A DNA stretch of 64,000 nucleotides, taken from NCBI RefSeq assembly GCF_004027225.2, contig NC_044301.2:26847685-26911684 (forward strand), given 5' to 3'. Shown piece by piece: positions 52,895 to 63,550 of the stretch. The translations under genes were made by a program, and so were the position numbers. Source of the stretch: Strigops habroptila. Lineage: Eukaryota; Chordata; Aves; Psittaciformes; Psittacidae. The notes beneath the pieces were generated by a model. That model had not been told where the DNA came from and did no database searches. It saw only the letters and a program-made list of their open reading frames with translations. Within the stretch, counting starts at the first letter, position 1, and the number at the start of each line of letters is the position of its first letter.

Positions 52895-53971
52895 GTAAGG
52901 TGTGTTTTAAACTTATTTTTTTTCCTCAGGCATTTGAGAAGGTTTTCTATGTCCTTAAACTTCTAGAAGTGTTGAAGGTACCTAATGTCTCTAGCCATAA
53001 CTAAAGTGGTTAGCTGTTTGTATTTAAATGTCAGCTTCATGGTTGCAGAGTTAAATCTAAATGTTGTAGGAAATGTTGTTCTTGTAGTCAGGGATGGAGC
53101 CTTTCTCATACCTGCAAGTGCAGAAGACATCCCCAGCTGAAACATTGTGCCATGAGCATTGGCAAATTTAGGAGATTCTTGGATCAAGGCTGGTGTGTAG
53201 GGTCTTGCCCTACTGTGATACTTAGGCAATGAGTTGTTTGTACACCTTTCAAGTACATTTTTAATTTAGGTATATCCCACAAAATTGTGTAATGAGACAA
53301 GAAATAGTGGGAAATGGTCTTCTGCAGCAGTCAGCCTATGACGAAGAGGCTAGGACTTGGGGTGCTCCAACTGCAGAAAGAACTGGAGTCCAGCTTCAGG
53401 AGGAGTCATGCACAGTCTGGTCACCTTGGGGCCAGAGTGAACAGATACCTTTGGACTAAATGTCTGCTAGTCAATTTTAAGTGGCCTTTAGTTCAATGCA
53501 TGGATGGGTCATGTTCAAAGTGTAACACTGGGCTACCAGGTCCATTACTGGATCATGGTACAATTACATAGGAGGTTCAGAAGGGGAGTGATTTTATATA
53601 AATGCTCTTTAGAAAGCAGCACTCCATAGTTTGAAAGCATTGTCTTCGTGATACTGAGCACAGGATGCTTGGAGAGATTTAAGGTAAAGTCATGGACCAA
53701 AGCACTGGGGAAGTGCTGCAATGAGGATATGTCTAGTACATCTCAGCATGGCATGGTGCTCTGCTGATGGTGCCCCAGCTGTGTTAATGCGGCAGTGCTC
53801 AAGCTAACCTCTGCTGTTGCTGGAGCATAGCATATGTTGCCCTGCATCTGGTGTGAATGGACTATCTTGTGTTTCTTGCTGGGCTTTCATCTATCAAGTG
53901 ACCTTTAAGGTTTATCCTCGAGCCTGCTTGTGTTGAGCTGTTGTGTTAGAGTTGATGTGAGAAGTAGCTTG
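52895..53971. other. UBE2R2 intron, unique part
   Basis: About 1.1 kb with no recognised repeat or second exon. Confidence 0.7.
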
Positions 53972-54570
53972 TGTAGTGGTTTAAGCACAGCTGGTACCAT
54001 AGAACCATGCAGATGCTTGCTCACTCCCCTCCTTCTTCCCTCTCCCCCACTCCTGGATGGATGGGGAGGAGAATTGAAAGAATGTAAATCCCACGGGTTG
54101 AGATAAGAACAGTCCAGTAACTAAAGTATCATACAAAACTACTACTACTACTACCACCAATAATAATAATGATATGGGAAATAACAAGGGGAGAGAACAT
54201 AAAACTAAAAGGGGAAAAGGAAAAGAAAACAAATACAAGTGATGCACAATACAATTGCTCACCACGCGCCAACCGATACCCAGCCCGACCCAAGCAGCAA
54301 TCTGGGCCTTCTAGGTAACTCCCCACAGTTTATATACTGGGCTTGATGTGCTGTGGTATGGAATACCCCTTTGGCTACTTTGGGTCAGGCGTCCTGTCTC
54401 TGTTCCCTCACGGCTTCTTACGCCCTTCCTCACTGGCAGAACACAAGACTGAAAAGTCCTTGATTGGGGTAAGCATTACTTGACAACAACTAAAACATTG
54501 GCGTGTTATCAGAATTGTTCTCAGAGTAAAGTCAAAAGCACAGCACTGCACCAGCTACTAAGCTACTAAG
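53972..54570 (-). repeat. ERVL-4 3' LTR
   Basis: From tgtagtggtttaagc to gcaccagctactaag, after which about 40 bp of U3 start is missing. It belongs to the longer, A-rich-block LTR variant also seen at 35546. Confidence 0.85.
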
Positions 54571-55050
54571 CACCATGCTCAGATCCCACATTTTTCAATA
54601 TACCATTGCTTTTTGTCTCATATATGCACACACACACACACACAGAGAGACAGATACCATTCCTTAGTCCATGGACCATCCCTATAAAGTTTACTGAGTT
54701 CATTCAGTCCATGATATCAGGCTCCATCTCTTGTAACCGTCTTTCAGGGCAGGAGAGACGGTGCGTAGTGTTGGATTGTTGCCTGCTGAGGACACCGCTA
54801 AACTCGTCTGGTCACTGCTGAGCTCGTCTGGTTTCATCAAAGTTCATTCTTTGTTGGGGTGATGATTGGAGGGAAGTCAGGGACAGTCAATGGTGGCCTG
54901 AGGACAGTACTGGGAGACTCCTACTGCTGCTGCCAGCTTTTCCCATGGTTTTATTCTCTGCTATGATCATGACAGCACATATCTTCTTTTTAAAGCCCAG
55001 AGTGGCGGAGATGGGCATCTAGCTGATGGGCTATAAAAGTGTTATATAGC
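54571..55050 (-). other. ERVL-4 3' untranslated region
   Basis: Shares catgctcagatcccacattt with ERVL-3, and has a (CA)n run at 54627-54644 and an extra stretch of about 110 bp at 54895-55010 not in ERVL-3. Confidence 0.7.
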
Positions 55051-55054
55051 AGGC

Positions 55055-56100
55055 AAGAGCATATAATTGAGTTCATTGGCTGTTTTCCCCAAAATTAAAT
55101 CCCCTTGAGGTACACGTTGGACTTGCCCATCTTGCCACATTAACCATCAAGTATATCCAGGTCCCTGAGTGAAAGCAATCCCACGAGTAGGTTTGCCTTT
55201 ACCTGAAGCAGGAATAACCCAGACTGTCTTCCCCAGCAAATTCTTTATGTGCACCACAGGAACTTTATCCCCCTCTACAGTACGTAAAAGTTCTGATTGG
55301 GCTGGGCCAGCCCTGTTGGCAGATCCCCTACTGTTGACCAACCAGGTGGCTTTTGCTAAATGTGTATCCCAGTCTTTGAAAGTCCCACCACCCATTGCTC
55401 TCAGTGTAGTTTTAACAGTCCATTGTCTCATTTGATTTTCCCAGAGGCTGGTGCATGGTAGAGGATGTGATATACCCACTCAATGCCATGCTCTTTGGCC
55501 CAAGTGTCTATGAGGTTGTTCCGCAAATGAGTCCCATTGTCTGACTCAATTCTTTCTGGGGTGCCATGTCACCACAAGACTTGTTTCTCAAGGCCCAGGA
55601 CAGTGTTCCGGGCAGTGGCGTGGGGCACAGCGTATGTTTCCAGCCATCCGGTGGTTGCTTCCACCATGGTAAGCACATAGCACTTGCCTTGGCGGGTCGG
55701 TGGGAGTGTGATATAGTCAATCTGCCAGGCCTCCCCATACTTGTACTTCAGCCATCGTCCTCCATACCAGAGAGGCTTTAACCGCTTGGTTTGCCTACTT
55801 GCAGCACATTTCACATTCGTGAATAACCTGGGCAATAGTGTCCATTGTTAAGTCCACCCCTCGATCACGAGCCCATCTATGTGTTGTTTCTCTGCCTTGA
55901 TGGCCTGAGGTGTCATGGGCCCACCAGGCTAAAAATAATTCACCCTTATGTTGCCAATCTAAGTCCATCTGAGCCACTTCATTCTTAGCAGCTTGATCCA
56001 CCTGTTGGTTGTTCTGGTGTTCCTCAGTGGCCCAACTCTTGGGTAAATGAGCATCTATGTGGCGTACCTTCACCACCAGGTTCTGCACCTGGGCAGTGAT
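55055..56100 (-). pseudogene. pol: ERVL-4 integrase and RNase H end
   Basis: Last RNase H acid box (VRHIDAHLP), integrase zinc domain (HDTSGHQG; CEMC), first aspartate box intact (WQIDYITLPP), second aspartate region near 55530 and C-terminal domain (VVHIKNLLGKTVWVIPASGK). Frames 56088-55795, 55835-55569 and 55479-55147 are offset by at least two frame breaks, so the gene is dead. Confidence 0.8.
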
Positions 56101-56545
56101 ATCTTACCACAGTGCAGCTGCCCAGATGAGTTTATCTCTGCCTTGCCAGTTACTCTGCTTCGACTGCTGCAACCACCCCCACAGGGCATTTGCCCACTTA
56201 CTCCGTGTAGCATTGGTTGCATGATGTGTTGAGGAGACCCTGCCTTTGAACATCCAGCCCAGCACAGGCAAGTGGATTGCCAGGAGAAACTGTGCTTCTG
56301 TGCCAATCACTTCTGAAGCATCTCGAACCCCTTCATAGGCTGCCGGTATCTCCTTTTCAGTGGGAGTGTAGCTGGCCTTGGTTCGTCTGTATCCCTGACT
56401 CCACAAGCCAAGGGGTCGACCTCGAGTCTCCCGTGGAACTTTCTGCCAGAGGCTTCAGGTAGGACCATTCTTCCTGGCTGCGGTGTAAAGCACATTTTTC
56501 ACATCTGGCCCGGCCAGACTGATCCAAGGGCCGCTGCATCAACTA
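56101..56545 (-). pseudogene. pol: ERVL-4 RT connection with RNase H deletion
   Basis: The frame 56406-56104 runs from the connection domain (WSQGYRRTKASYTPTEKE) to SKWANALWGWLQQSKQ. In ERVL-2 these two ends are separated by about 390 bp holding the first three RNase H acidic residues. The deletion therefore removed the RNase H active site, possibly across a short shared gccca. Confidence 0.8.
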
Positions 56546-56546
56546 T

Positions 56547-57270
56547 CTACCATTTAATTTGTTCAAAGGCTTGTTGTTGCTCAGGGCCCCATTTGAAATC
56601 ATTCTTCATGCAGGTCATGTGATAGAGAGGGCTTACAATTAGACTGTAATTTGGGATGTGCATTCTCCAGAACCCCACAACACCTAAGAAAGCTTGTGTT
56701 TCTTTCTTGTTAGTTGGTGGAGACATTGCGGTTATCTTCTTGATCACGTCTGCGGTGGTCTGGCGACATCCATCTTGCAATTTTACTTCCAAAAATTGAA
56801 TCTCCTGTGCAGGTCCCTTGACCTTACTCTGTTTTGTGGCAAAACCGGCCTTCAGAAGGATTTGGATTTCCCTCCCCTTCTCAAAAACTTCTGCTGCTGT
56901 ATCACCCCACACGATGATGTTATCAATGTATTGCAGGTGTTCTGGAGCTTGCCCCTGTTCCAGTGCAGTCTGGATCAGTCCATGGCACATGGTAGGGCTG
57001 TGTTTCTACCCATTCCTGGGGCAGTCGATTCCAAGTGTACTGGACGCCCCTCCAAGTAAAAGTGAACTGTGGCCTGCACTCTGCTGGCAAAGGGATTGAG
57101 AAAAATGCATTGACTCTATCACTTGTGGCATCCCACTTGGCTGCCTTTGACTCCATTTCATATTGAAGTTCTAGCATGTCTGATATGGCAGCACTCAGTG
57201 GTGGTGTGACTTCACTCCAAGGGAGTGAGTGGGGAAGGAGCCCCTTCAGTCTCCACTCTTCATTAGACTT
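56547..57270 (-). pseudogene. pol: ERVL-4 reverse transcriptase (YIDN)
   Basis: RT palm in frames 57177-56923 (ATSDRVNAFFSIPLPAE, FTWRGVQYTWNRLPQ) and 56990-56547 (GQAPEHLQYIDNIIVWGD). The catalytic box reads Y-I-D-N; ERVL-2 and ERVL-5 keep Y-I-D-D. The change would by itself abolish polymerase activity. A frame break sits near 57000 and the N-terminal side is scrambled around 57220. Confidence 0.85.
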
Positions 57271-57958
57271 TCACACCGGCCATATGGGGCTTTTGAAGGG
57301 TGAGCGGGTCCTGCTGATCACTCCTTGGCTCTCCAGTCTACGGATCAGCTTATGGATGGGAATCAGCAAGTCTTGGTTGGTGCGATATTGCCGACAGCGC
57401 ACTGTTGTGGCCGCGATTGGCACTTGTTGTTCTTCGACCTCCAGCAACCCCACAACAGAAGGATCCTCTGAGAGACCGGGCAAGGGGGACAGCTGCTTAA
57501 TTTCCTCCATCTCCAAGACAGTGATACCAAAAGCCCATTGGTACCCTTTTGGGTCCTTGCAATACCCTCTCCTAAGGTAGTCTATGCCAAGGATGCATGG
57601 AGCCTCTGGACCAGTCACACTGAGGCGCTTTTACCACTCCTTCCAGTTAGGCTGATTTCAGCCTCCAGTACAGTCAACTCTTGGGATCCTCCTGTCACTC
57701 CAGAAATATAAATGGGTTCCACCCCTTGGTAGTTTGACGGCATCAGGGTACACTGTGCCCCGGTATCTACTAGAGCCTTATGCTCCCGTGGGAATGATGT
57801 GCCAGGCCATCTGATCCACACAGTCCAGTAAACCCGATTGTCCCTCTCCTCCACCTGGCTGGAGGCAGGGCCCCTGTAATAGCGATCATAAGATTCTCCA
57901 TTTACTTCTTGTATAAAGGGATTAGAATTCCTTATCCTAGGAGCTGGAGTAAAATCAC
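57271..57958 (-). pseudogene. pro: ERVL-4 protease and RT start
   Basis: Frame 57965-57615 has EVNGESYDRYYRGPASSQVE, then the aspartic-protease box ALVDTGAQCTLMPS (intact D-T-G) and a flap-like YISGVTGGSQELTV. Frame 57618-57271 continues with APCILGIDYLRRGY (the second conserved protease block) into RT (TRSPFKSPIWPV). A frame break near 57615 joins them. Protease precedes RT directly, as in other ERVL elements. Confidence 0.82.
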
Positions 57959-58346
57959 CCATCAACCGATACCTAGCCCAACCCCAGCAGCAATCTTGGC
58001 CTTCCAGCTAACTCCCCCCCATTTATGTACTGGGCATGATGTGCTGTGGTATGGAGTACCCCTTTGGCTATTTTGGGTAAAGTGTCCTTTCTCTGCTTCC
58101 TCTTGGCTTCTTGTGCCCTTCCTCACTTGCAGAGCATGAGAGACTGAAAAGTCCTTGATAGGGGTAAGCATTACTTAGCAACAACTAAACATTGGTGTGT
58201 TATCAGCATTGTTCTCAGCCTAAAGCCAAAACACAGCACTGCACCAACTACTGAGAAGGAGAAAAATAACAGTTACAGCTGAACCCAGGACAGCTTGAGA
58301 CAGAGTTTAATAGTGCTGTTGTTGTCCTGGGTTCAGCTGTAGCAGT
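57959..58346 (-). repeat. ERVL LTR fragment inside ERVL-4
   Basis: U3 half of an ERVL LTR (57959-58292, minus; ends acccaggaca). After about 30 bases comes a 24-base LTR start in plus orientation (58323-58346, tgtcctgggttcagctgtag). The segment replaces the gag-protease junction. It looks like a rearrangement and not a clean insertion. Confidence 0.75.
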
Positions 58347-59742
58347 GATAAATCGTCTCTCAGTTGTTTGAACTCCTGGGACAGTTTTTCCACAGATGAG
58401 ATGATGGAAGGGGTGAGACTGTCTTCAAACTCTCGGAGTTGCCGAGTCACTTCATCCACTATTGGTGGTGCTGCGTCATTCCAGGTCATTGATGCCAATG
58501 AGTGGGCACATGATGATGGTGCACTCCATGTAAGTTTCCGCCACATAGGTCGTGTACATTCGACTTCATCTGGATCTACGGATGTATTCCTGGCATCTGG
58601 CCCATGATAGATCATCTCTGGAATGGCTGATTCCCTCAGGGACTGGATGCCTCTCTCTATCGTGGTCCAGTTGGCTGAGCGACTCATAACATTGTCCTTG
58701 TAGGGAAACCTTTCCTTCACAGCTGCCAAGAGCCACCTCCAAAGGCTGAGGGCTCGTTTCTCTTTTGCAATCGCTTTGTCAATTCCCCCTTCCCTAGCAA
58801 GTGATCCCAGCTGCTTGGCTTCCTTACCTTCCAGTTCATGACCATCGGCCCCATTTTCCCAGCATCGGAGCAACCAGGTGCTCCCCTGGAAGACGGCTGA
58901 AATCTTTTCGCATATTCCACAGCTCGGTCGAGGTCCAGGGTCGAGAAGTCACTTCTTCTTCTTCCTCTTCCTCTGATTCACATAGTAATAACTCTTGTTC
59001 AGATGCTGTCCCCTGTAGTAAGTGCACTGGGTCTTCATCTTTTTTCACAGCATGGGTTGCTCTTTGTGCCTCTCGTTTGCTTTTGCTTTTGGTTACAGGG
59101 CCAACCGATATTGGCACGAATTGGTCATTTGGTTTAGCTGCAGTGTCTGTCACTGTGGTTGGAGTGGCTGCAATATCTGTTGTCAGGGTTGGTGCAGCTG
59201 CTGTGCTTGGGGGTTGATGTGATGTCTGTTGCTCTCTGGGTTTCAGTAGCTGCTGTACTTGTTGCTGGAGTTGGTGTAGCTGCAGTGCTTGGAGTTGGAG
59301 TAGCTGCGTTGTCTGTTCTGGTCAGGGTTTGAGCAACTGCTCTGCTTGTCACTGGGGTTGGTGTAGCTGCTGTGCTTGGAGTTGGAGTAGCTGCGTTGTC
59401 TGTTCTGGTCAGGGTTTGAGCAACTGCTCTGCTTGTCACTGGGGTTGGTGTAGCTGCTGTGCTTGGAGTTGGAGTAGCTGCGTTGTCTGTTGCTTTGCCA
59501 TCAGATCCAGAGACATCTTTTTCCCTTTGAAGGTGCTGGATAGTGGTGAGCAGGGCTCCGTAGGCGTAGGCCAAGCCCCAGCACGTTGCCATGATTTGTC
59601 CCTCTCTGGTATTACCAGGACGACAGCACACCTTGTTTAAGTGTTTTACTAGTTTTTCCGGATTTTGCACTTGTTCAGTGGTGAAGTTCCAAAGCACTGG
59701 AGGGTCCCACTGGCCTAGATACTTGCCCATACTATCCCACAC
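58347..59742 (-). pseudogene. gag: ERVL-4 gag
   Basis: Gag in three frames: 59742-59134 (WDSMGKYLGQWDPPVLW, then Thr/Pro/Ala repeats), 59153-58836 (a basic stretch, acidic run ESEEEEEEEV, TSTELWNMRKDFSRLP) and 58873-58347 (capsid: ELEGKEAKQLGSLAREGGID, SLWRWLLAAVKERFPY, and a helix KLSQEFKQLRDDLS). Matrix-like, linker and capsid parts are thus in order. No zinc knuckle is seen. Frame changes near 59140 and 58860 break the gene. Confidence 0.8.
59294..59467 (-). repeat. 87-bp tandem repeat in ERVL-4 gag
   Basis: Two consecutive 87-bp units (59294-59380, 59381-59467) with no difference that I can see, encoding a 29-residue unit (NAATPTPSTAATPTPVTS...). A third, diverged unit lies on the left. 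The identity of the units suggests recent duplication after insertion. Confidence 0.92.
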
Positions 59743-59812
59743 ACCCTGCCACTCATGACTGTCCAGCCTCAGGGAAAATCTCTTGGTGATCCTCCTATAT
59801 CGTCATCTAACC

Positions 59813-60257
59813 CTAGACTCTCAAATGCTGCTGTAAATAGCCTAGTGGGGGAGCGGGGGGGGTGTAAGGGAATGCCTCCTTCGTAGGTTCACCCCCCAAG
59901 GAGAAAAAAAAAGATATGTAACTGCTAAAAAATTCCATTATATACCTCCCAAAGTATAGAGGTGATGACCACGCTGGGAAAGCAAGCCAGACCAGTTTCA
60001 TGATCAATGAGTCTATCATATTACACGTCACTACCATGAAGTACAGTGAAACAAGAACCTTAGCCCAGGCCCCCCAGTCGATAAACACTAAAACAGCAAA
60101 TATTGGCTGTAAGGAAGGTACGACATGCTGAAACTCTGAGATCAGGCGCAAGAACTCTGAGAGCCAATAAATCAGCATTGTGATGACTGACTATTAATCC
60201 AAAACAATTAATGCTTATCACAAAAACTATTAGACACACTCTGGTCAGATCTGTCAT
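59813..60257 (-). pseudogene. ERVL-4 pre-gag hydrophobic ORF
   Basis: Frame 60178-59813 carries QPIFAVLVFIDWGAW, VSLYFMVVTC and IMKLVWLAFPAW, aligned with the ERVL-1 ORF. The last hydrophobic segment and the 5S-like segment are missing: sequence jumps at about 59817 to the gag side, so the absence here is a deletion. Confidence 0.7.
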
Positions 60258-60299
60258 TATCTCAACCCTTCATGCTCCATGTTGGTCACCACAAAGAAC

Positions 60300-60855
60300 T
60301 GTCGTGGTTTAAGCCCAGCCGGTAACTCGGAACCACACGGCCGCTCACTCACTCCCCCCCCCCCGCTCCCGGAGGGATGGGGAGGAGAATCAGAAGAATG
60401 TAACTCCCACGGGTTGAGATAAGAGCAGTCCAGTAACTAAGGTATAATACAAAACCACTACTGCTACCACCACTAATAATAATGATAAGGGAAATAACAA
60501 GGGGAGAGGATACAATTGCTCACCACCTGCCGACCGATACCCAGCCCGACCTGAGCAGCGATCTGGGCCTTCCGGGTAACTCCCCCCGGTTTATATACTG
60601 GGCATGATGTGCTGTGGTATGGAATACCCCTTTGGCCAGTTTGGGTCAGGTGTCCTGTCTCTGCTTCCTCCCGGCTTCCCCTCCTCCCTGGCAGAGCATG
60701 AGACTGAAAAGTCCTTGATCAGAGTAAACATTACTTAGCAACAACTAAAAACAGTGGCGTGTTTTCAGCACTGTTCCCAGACTAAAGTTGAAAACACAGC
60801 CCTGTACGAGCTGCTGGGAAGGAGAAAAATAACTGCTACAGCTGAACCCAGGACA
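60300..60855 (-). repeat. ERVL-4 5' LTR
   Basis: 556 bp with TG...CA ends. Its outer edge touches ERVL-5, which lies in the opposite orientation. Confidence 0.9.
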
Positions 60856-60916
60856 ATCTGACAAAACAAATTTGTAATAAGCATTCATTGTATTGGATTA
60901 ATAGTCACTTGTCAAA

Positions 60917-61880
60917 ATGTTGATTTATTTGCTCTCAGAGTTGTTGCACTTGGTCTCGGAGTTGCATTATGTCACACCTTACTTGAAGTATGCGTTCCCA
61001 GCAGTGATGTTTATCATCCATGGGGCATGGGCTAAGGTTCTTGTTTTGTTGTACTTTTTAATAATGGCTTGTGATAGACTTGCTGGTCATGAAACTGATC
61101 TGGTATGTGTTCTCAGCATTGCCATCACCTCTTTCGGAGCCATCTAATGGGAGCTATTAATAATTATACCTCTTGTTTTTTCCTCCTCCTCGGACAAACC
61201 TGTGGAGGAGTCATCCTCCCACACCTTCCCATCTACCACCAGGCTGTTTACAGTAAGATCTGAGAATTTTAAAAGATTTTGAATATCCTTTGAGTACCCT
61301 TGAAAACAACCTGCTCCTTTTGCTGGGAACCAGCATGTTGTTGAATATGGTTCAGGTCTTGTTTAAGGTTAAACAGCTGTCAAAGAATGCCACCAAGAGA
61401 TCTTCTCCGAGGCTGGACAGTTATGAGTATCAGGGTGTGTGGGATAGTATAGGCAAGTACCTAGGCCAGTGGGCCCTTCCAGTGCTTTGGAACTTCACTC
61501 CTGGACAAGTGCGGAAACCGGGAAAACTAGTAAAATGCTTGGGAAAAGTATGCTGTCATCCTGGCAATACCAGAGAGGTACAAATAACTGCAATGTGCTG
61601 GGGCCTGGCCTACACCTACAGAGCCCTGCTCAACACGATCCAGTATCCTCAAGGGGAAAAGAAGGTCTCTGGATCTGATGGCAAAGTAACAGACACCATG
61701 GCTCCTCCATCCCCAACAAGGAACACTGCAGCCACTCCAACCCCAGCGACAGACACTGCAGCCTCTCCAACCCCGGCAGCAGGCACTGCAGCTGAACCAA
61801 AGGACCAGTCCGTGCTGCGATCAGTTGCCCCTATATGCAAGAGGAGATGGAAACAAAAAATAACTCGTGAAGAAAGATGA
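60917..61880 (+). pseudogene. gag: ERVL-5 hydrophobic region continuous with gag
   Basis: Frame 60917-61147 is a diverged hydrophobic ORF (FPAVMFIIHGAWAKVLVLLYFLIM). Frame 61290-61880 then reads LENNLLLLLGTSMLLNMVQVLFKVKQ, the last hydrophobic segment, straight into gag matrix-like sequence (DSYEYQGVWDSIGKYLGQW), the GNTREVQITAMCWGLAYTY block and Thr/Pro/Ala repeats, with no stop. This continuity is the best evidence that the hydrophobic part is an N-terminal extension of Gag. Confidence 0.75.
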
Positions 61881-62448
61881 AGAAGGGGCAACACCAGAAC
61901 TAGAGGCACCATTACAAGAAACAGAGGGAGAGGCAGAACAAGAGGTAACTTCTCGATCCCTGTCCTTGACTGAGCTGTGGAATATGCGAAAAGATATCAG
62001 CCGTCTTCCAAATGAGCACATCATCACCTGGATGCTCCGATGCTGGGACAATGGGAACAACAGTTTGGAATTACAGGGTAGGGAAGCCGAGCAGCTGGGA
62101 TCACTTGCTAGGGAAGGGGGAATTGACAAAGTGATTGCGAAAGAGAAACGAGCCCTCAGCCTCTGGAGATGGCTCTTGGCAGCTGTGAAGGAAAGGTAAC
62201 CCTACAAGGACGATGTTATATGCCGCCCAGGCAAGTGGACCACGATAGAGAGAGGCCTCCAGTCCCTGAGGGAATCAGCTGTTCTAGAGATGATCTATCA
62301 TAAGTCGGACACCAGGGATACACCTGTAGATCCAGGTGAAGTTGAATGTACACGACCCGTGTGGCGAAAATTTACATGGAGTGCGCCATGATCTTGTGCC
62401 AACTCATTGGCATTGATGAGCTGGAAGGATGCAGCGGCACCAACAGTA
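61867..62448 (+). pseudogene. gag: ERVL-5 capsid region of gag
   Basis: Frame 61867-62199 has SLTELWNMRKDISRLPNEHI, LELQGREAEQLGSLAREGG and SLWRWLLAAVKER, then a TAA. Capsid continues with further stops to about 62448 (WRKFTWSAP), where it is joined to RT by a deletion. Confidence 0.78.
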
Positions 62449-63460
62449 GCCTGTCGTGGCCTGAATGAAGTCACACCACCATTGAGTGCTGCCATACCAG
62501 ACATGCTAGAACTTCAATATTAATTGGAGTCAAAGGCATCCAAGTGGGGTGCCATAAGTGATATGGCCAATGCATTCTTCTCAATTCCTTGGGCAGCAGA
62601 GTGCAGGCCACAGTTTGCTTTTACTTGGAGGGGTGTCCAGGACACTTGGAACCGACTGCCTCAGGAATGGGTGGAAACACAGCCCTACCATGTGCCATGG
62701 ACTGATCCAGACTGCACTGGAACAGGGGCAAGCTCCAGAACACCTGCAATACATTGATGACATTATCGTGTGGGGCGATACAGCGGAAGAAGTTTTTGAG
62801 AAAGGGAGGAAGATAATCCAAATCCTGCTGAAGGCCGGTTTTGCCGTAAAACGGAGTAAGGTCAAGGGACCTGCACAGGAGATTCAATTTTTGGGAATAA
62901 AATGGCAAGATGGACGTAGCCAGATCCCCACAGATGTGATCAACAAGATAACAGCAATGTCTCCACCAACTAATAAGAAAGAAACACAAGTTTCCTTATG
63001 TGTTGTGGGGTTTTGGAGAATGCACATCCCAAATTACAGTCTGATTGTAAGCCCTCTCTATCATGTGACCCGGAAGAAGAATGATTTCAAATGGGGCCCT
63101 GAGCAACAACAAGCCTTTGAACAAATTAAATGAGAAATAGTTCATGCAGTAGCCCTTGGACCAGTCCGGACCGGGCAAGATGTGAAAAATGTGCTCTACA
63201 CTGCAGTCAGGGAGAATGGTCCTACCTGGAGCCTCTGGCAGAAAGCTCCAGGGGAGACTCGAGGTCGACCCCTCGGCTTGTGGAGTCGGGGATACAGAGG
63301 ATCCAGGGCCGGCTAAACTTCAACTGAAAAAGAGATACTGGCAGCCTATGAAAGGGCTTTCAGCTGCTTCAGAAGTGATTGGCAGTGATGCGCAGCTCCT
63401 CCTGGCACCCCGGTTGCCTGTGCTGGGCTGGATGTTCAAAGGCAGGGTCTCCTCTACACA
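62449..63460 (+). pseudogene. pol: ERVL-5 reverse transcriptase
   Basis: Begins in RT at RGLNEVTPPLSAAI. A stop near 62521 and a frame change near 62680 follow. The long frame 62558-63133 contains LQYIDDIIVWGD (intact catalytic box) and NKKETQVSLCVVGFWRMHIPNY. The connection domain (WSYLEPLAESSRG-type in one frame, TRGRPLGLW-type in the other) runs to 63456. Protease and the N-terminal RT are deleted. Confidence 0.82.
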
Positions 63461-63461
63461 T

Positions 63462-63545
63462 AGAATCATAGAATCATAGAATAGTAAGGGTTGGAAAGGA
63501 CCTTAAGGTCATCTAGTTCCAACCCCCCTGCCATGGGCAGGGACG
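63462..63545 (-). repeat. 84-bp CR1 tail inserted in ERVL-5 (-)
   Basis: Very short CR1 3' end (agaatcatagaatcatagaa, then aggtcatctagttccaa) with an exact target duplication cacat (63457-63461 and 63546-63550). Confidence 0.92.
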
Positions 63546-63550
63546 CACAT

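Larger units (their letters stand above)
53972..60855 (-). mobile_element. ERVL-4: fullest class III provirus (-)
   Basis: Minus-strand ERVL with 3' LTR 53972-54570 (its U3 start of about 40 bp is lost), 3' untranslated region, integrase, partial RNase H, RT, protease, an internal LTR fragment (57959-58346), gag with capsid and 29-codon repeats, hydrophobic region, decayed primer site (60274-60291) and 5' LTR 60300-60855. It has no env, as expected for ERVL. No target duplication is visible (left flank agcttg, right flank atctga). It retains more gag and pol than any other ERVL copy here but has many stops. Confidence 0.9.

Noticed and set aside
59134-59742. A mucin-like host gene (Thr/Pro/Ala repeats)
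   Set aside because: The repeats are continuous with ERVL gag and recur in the other ERVL copies.
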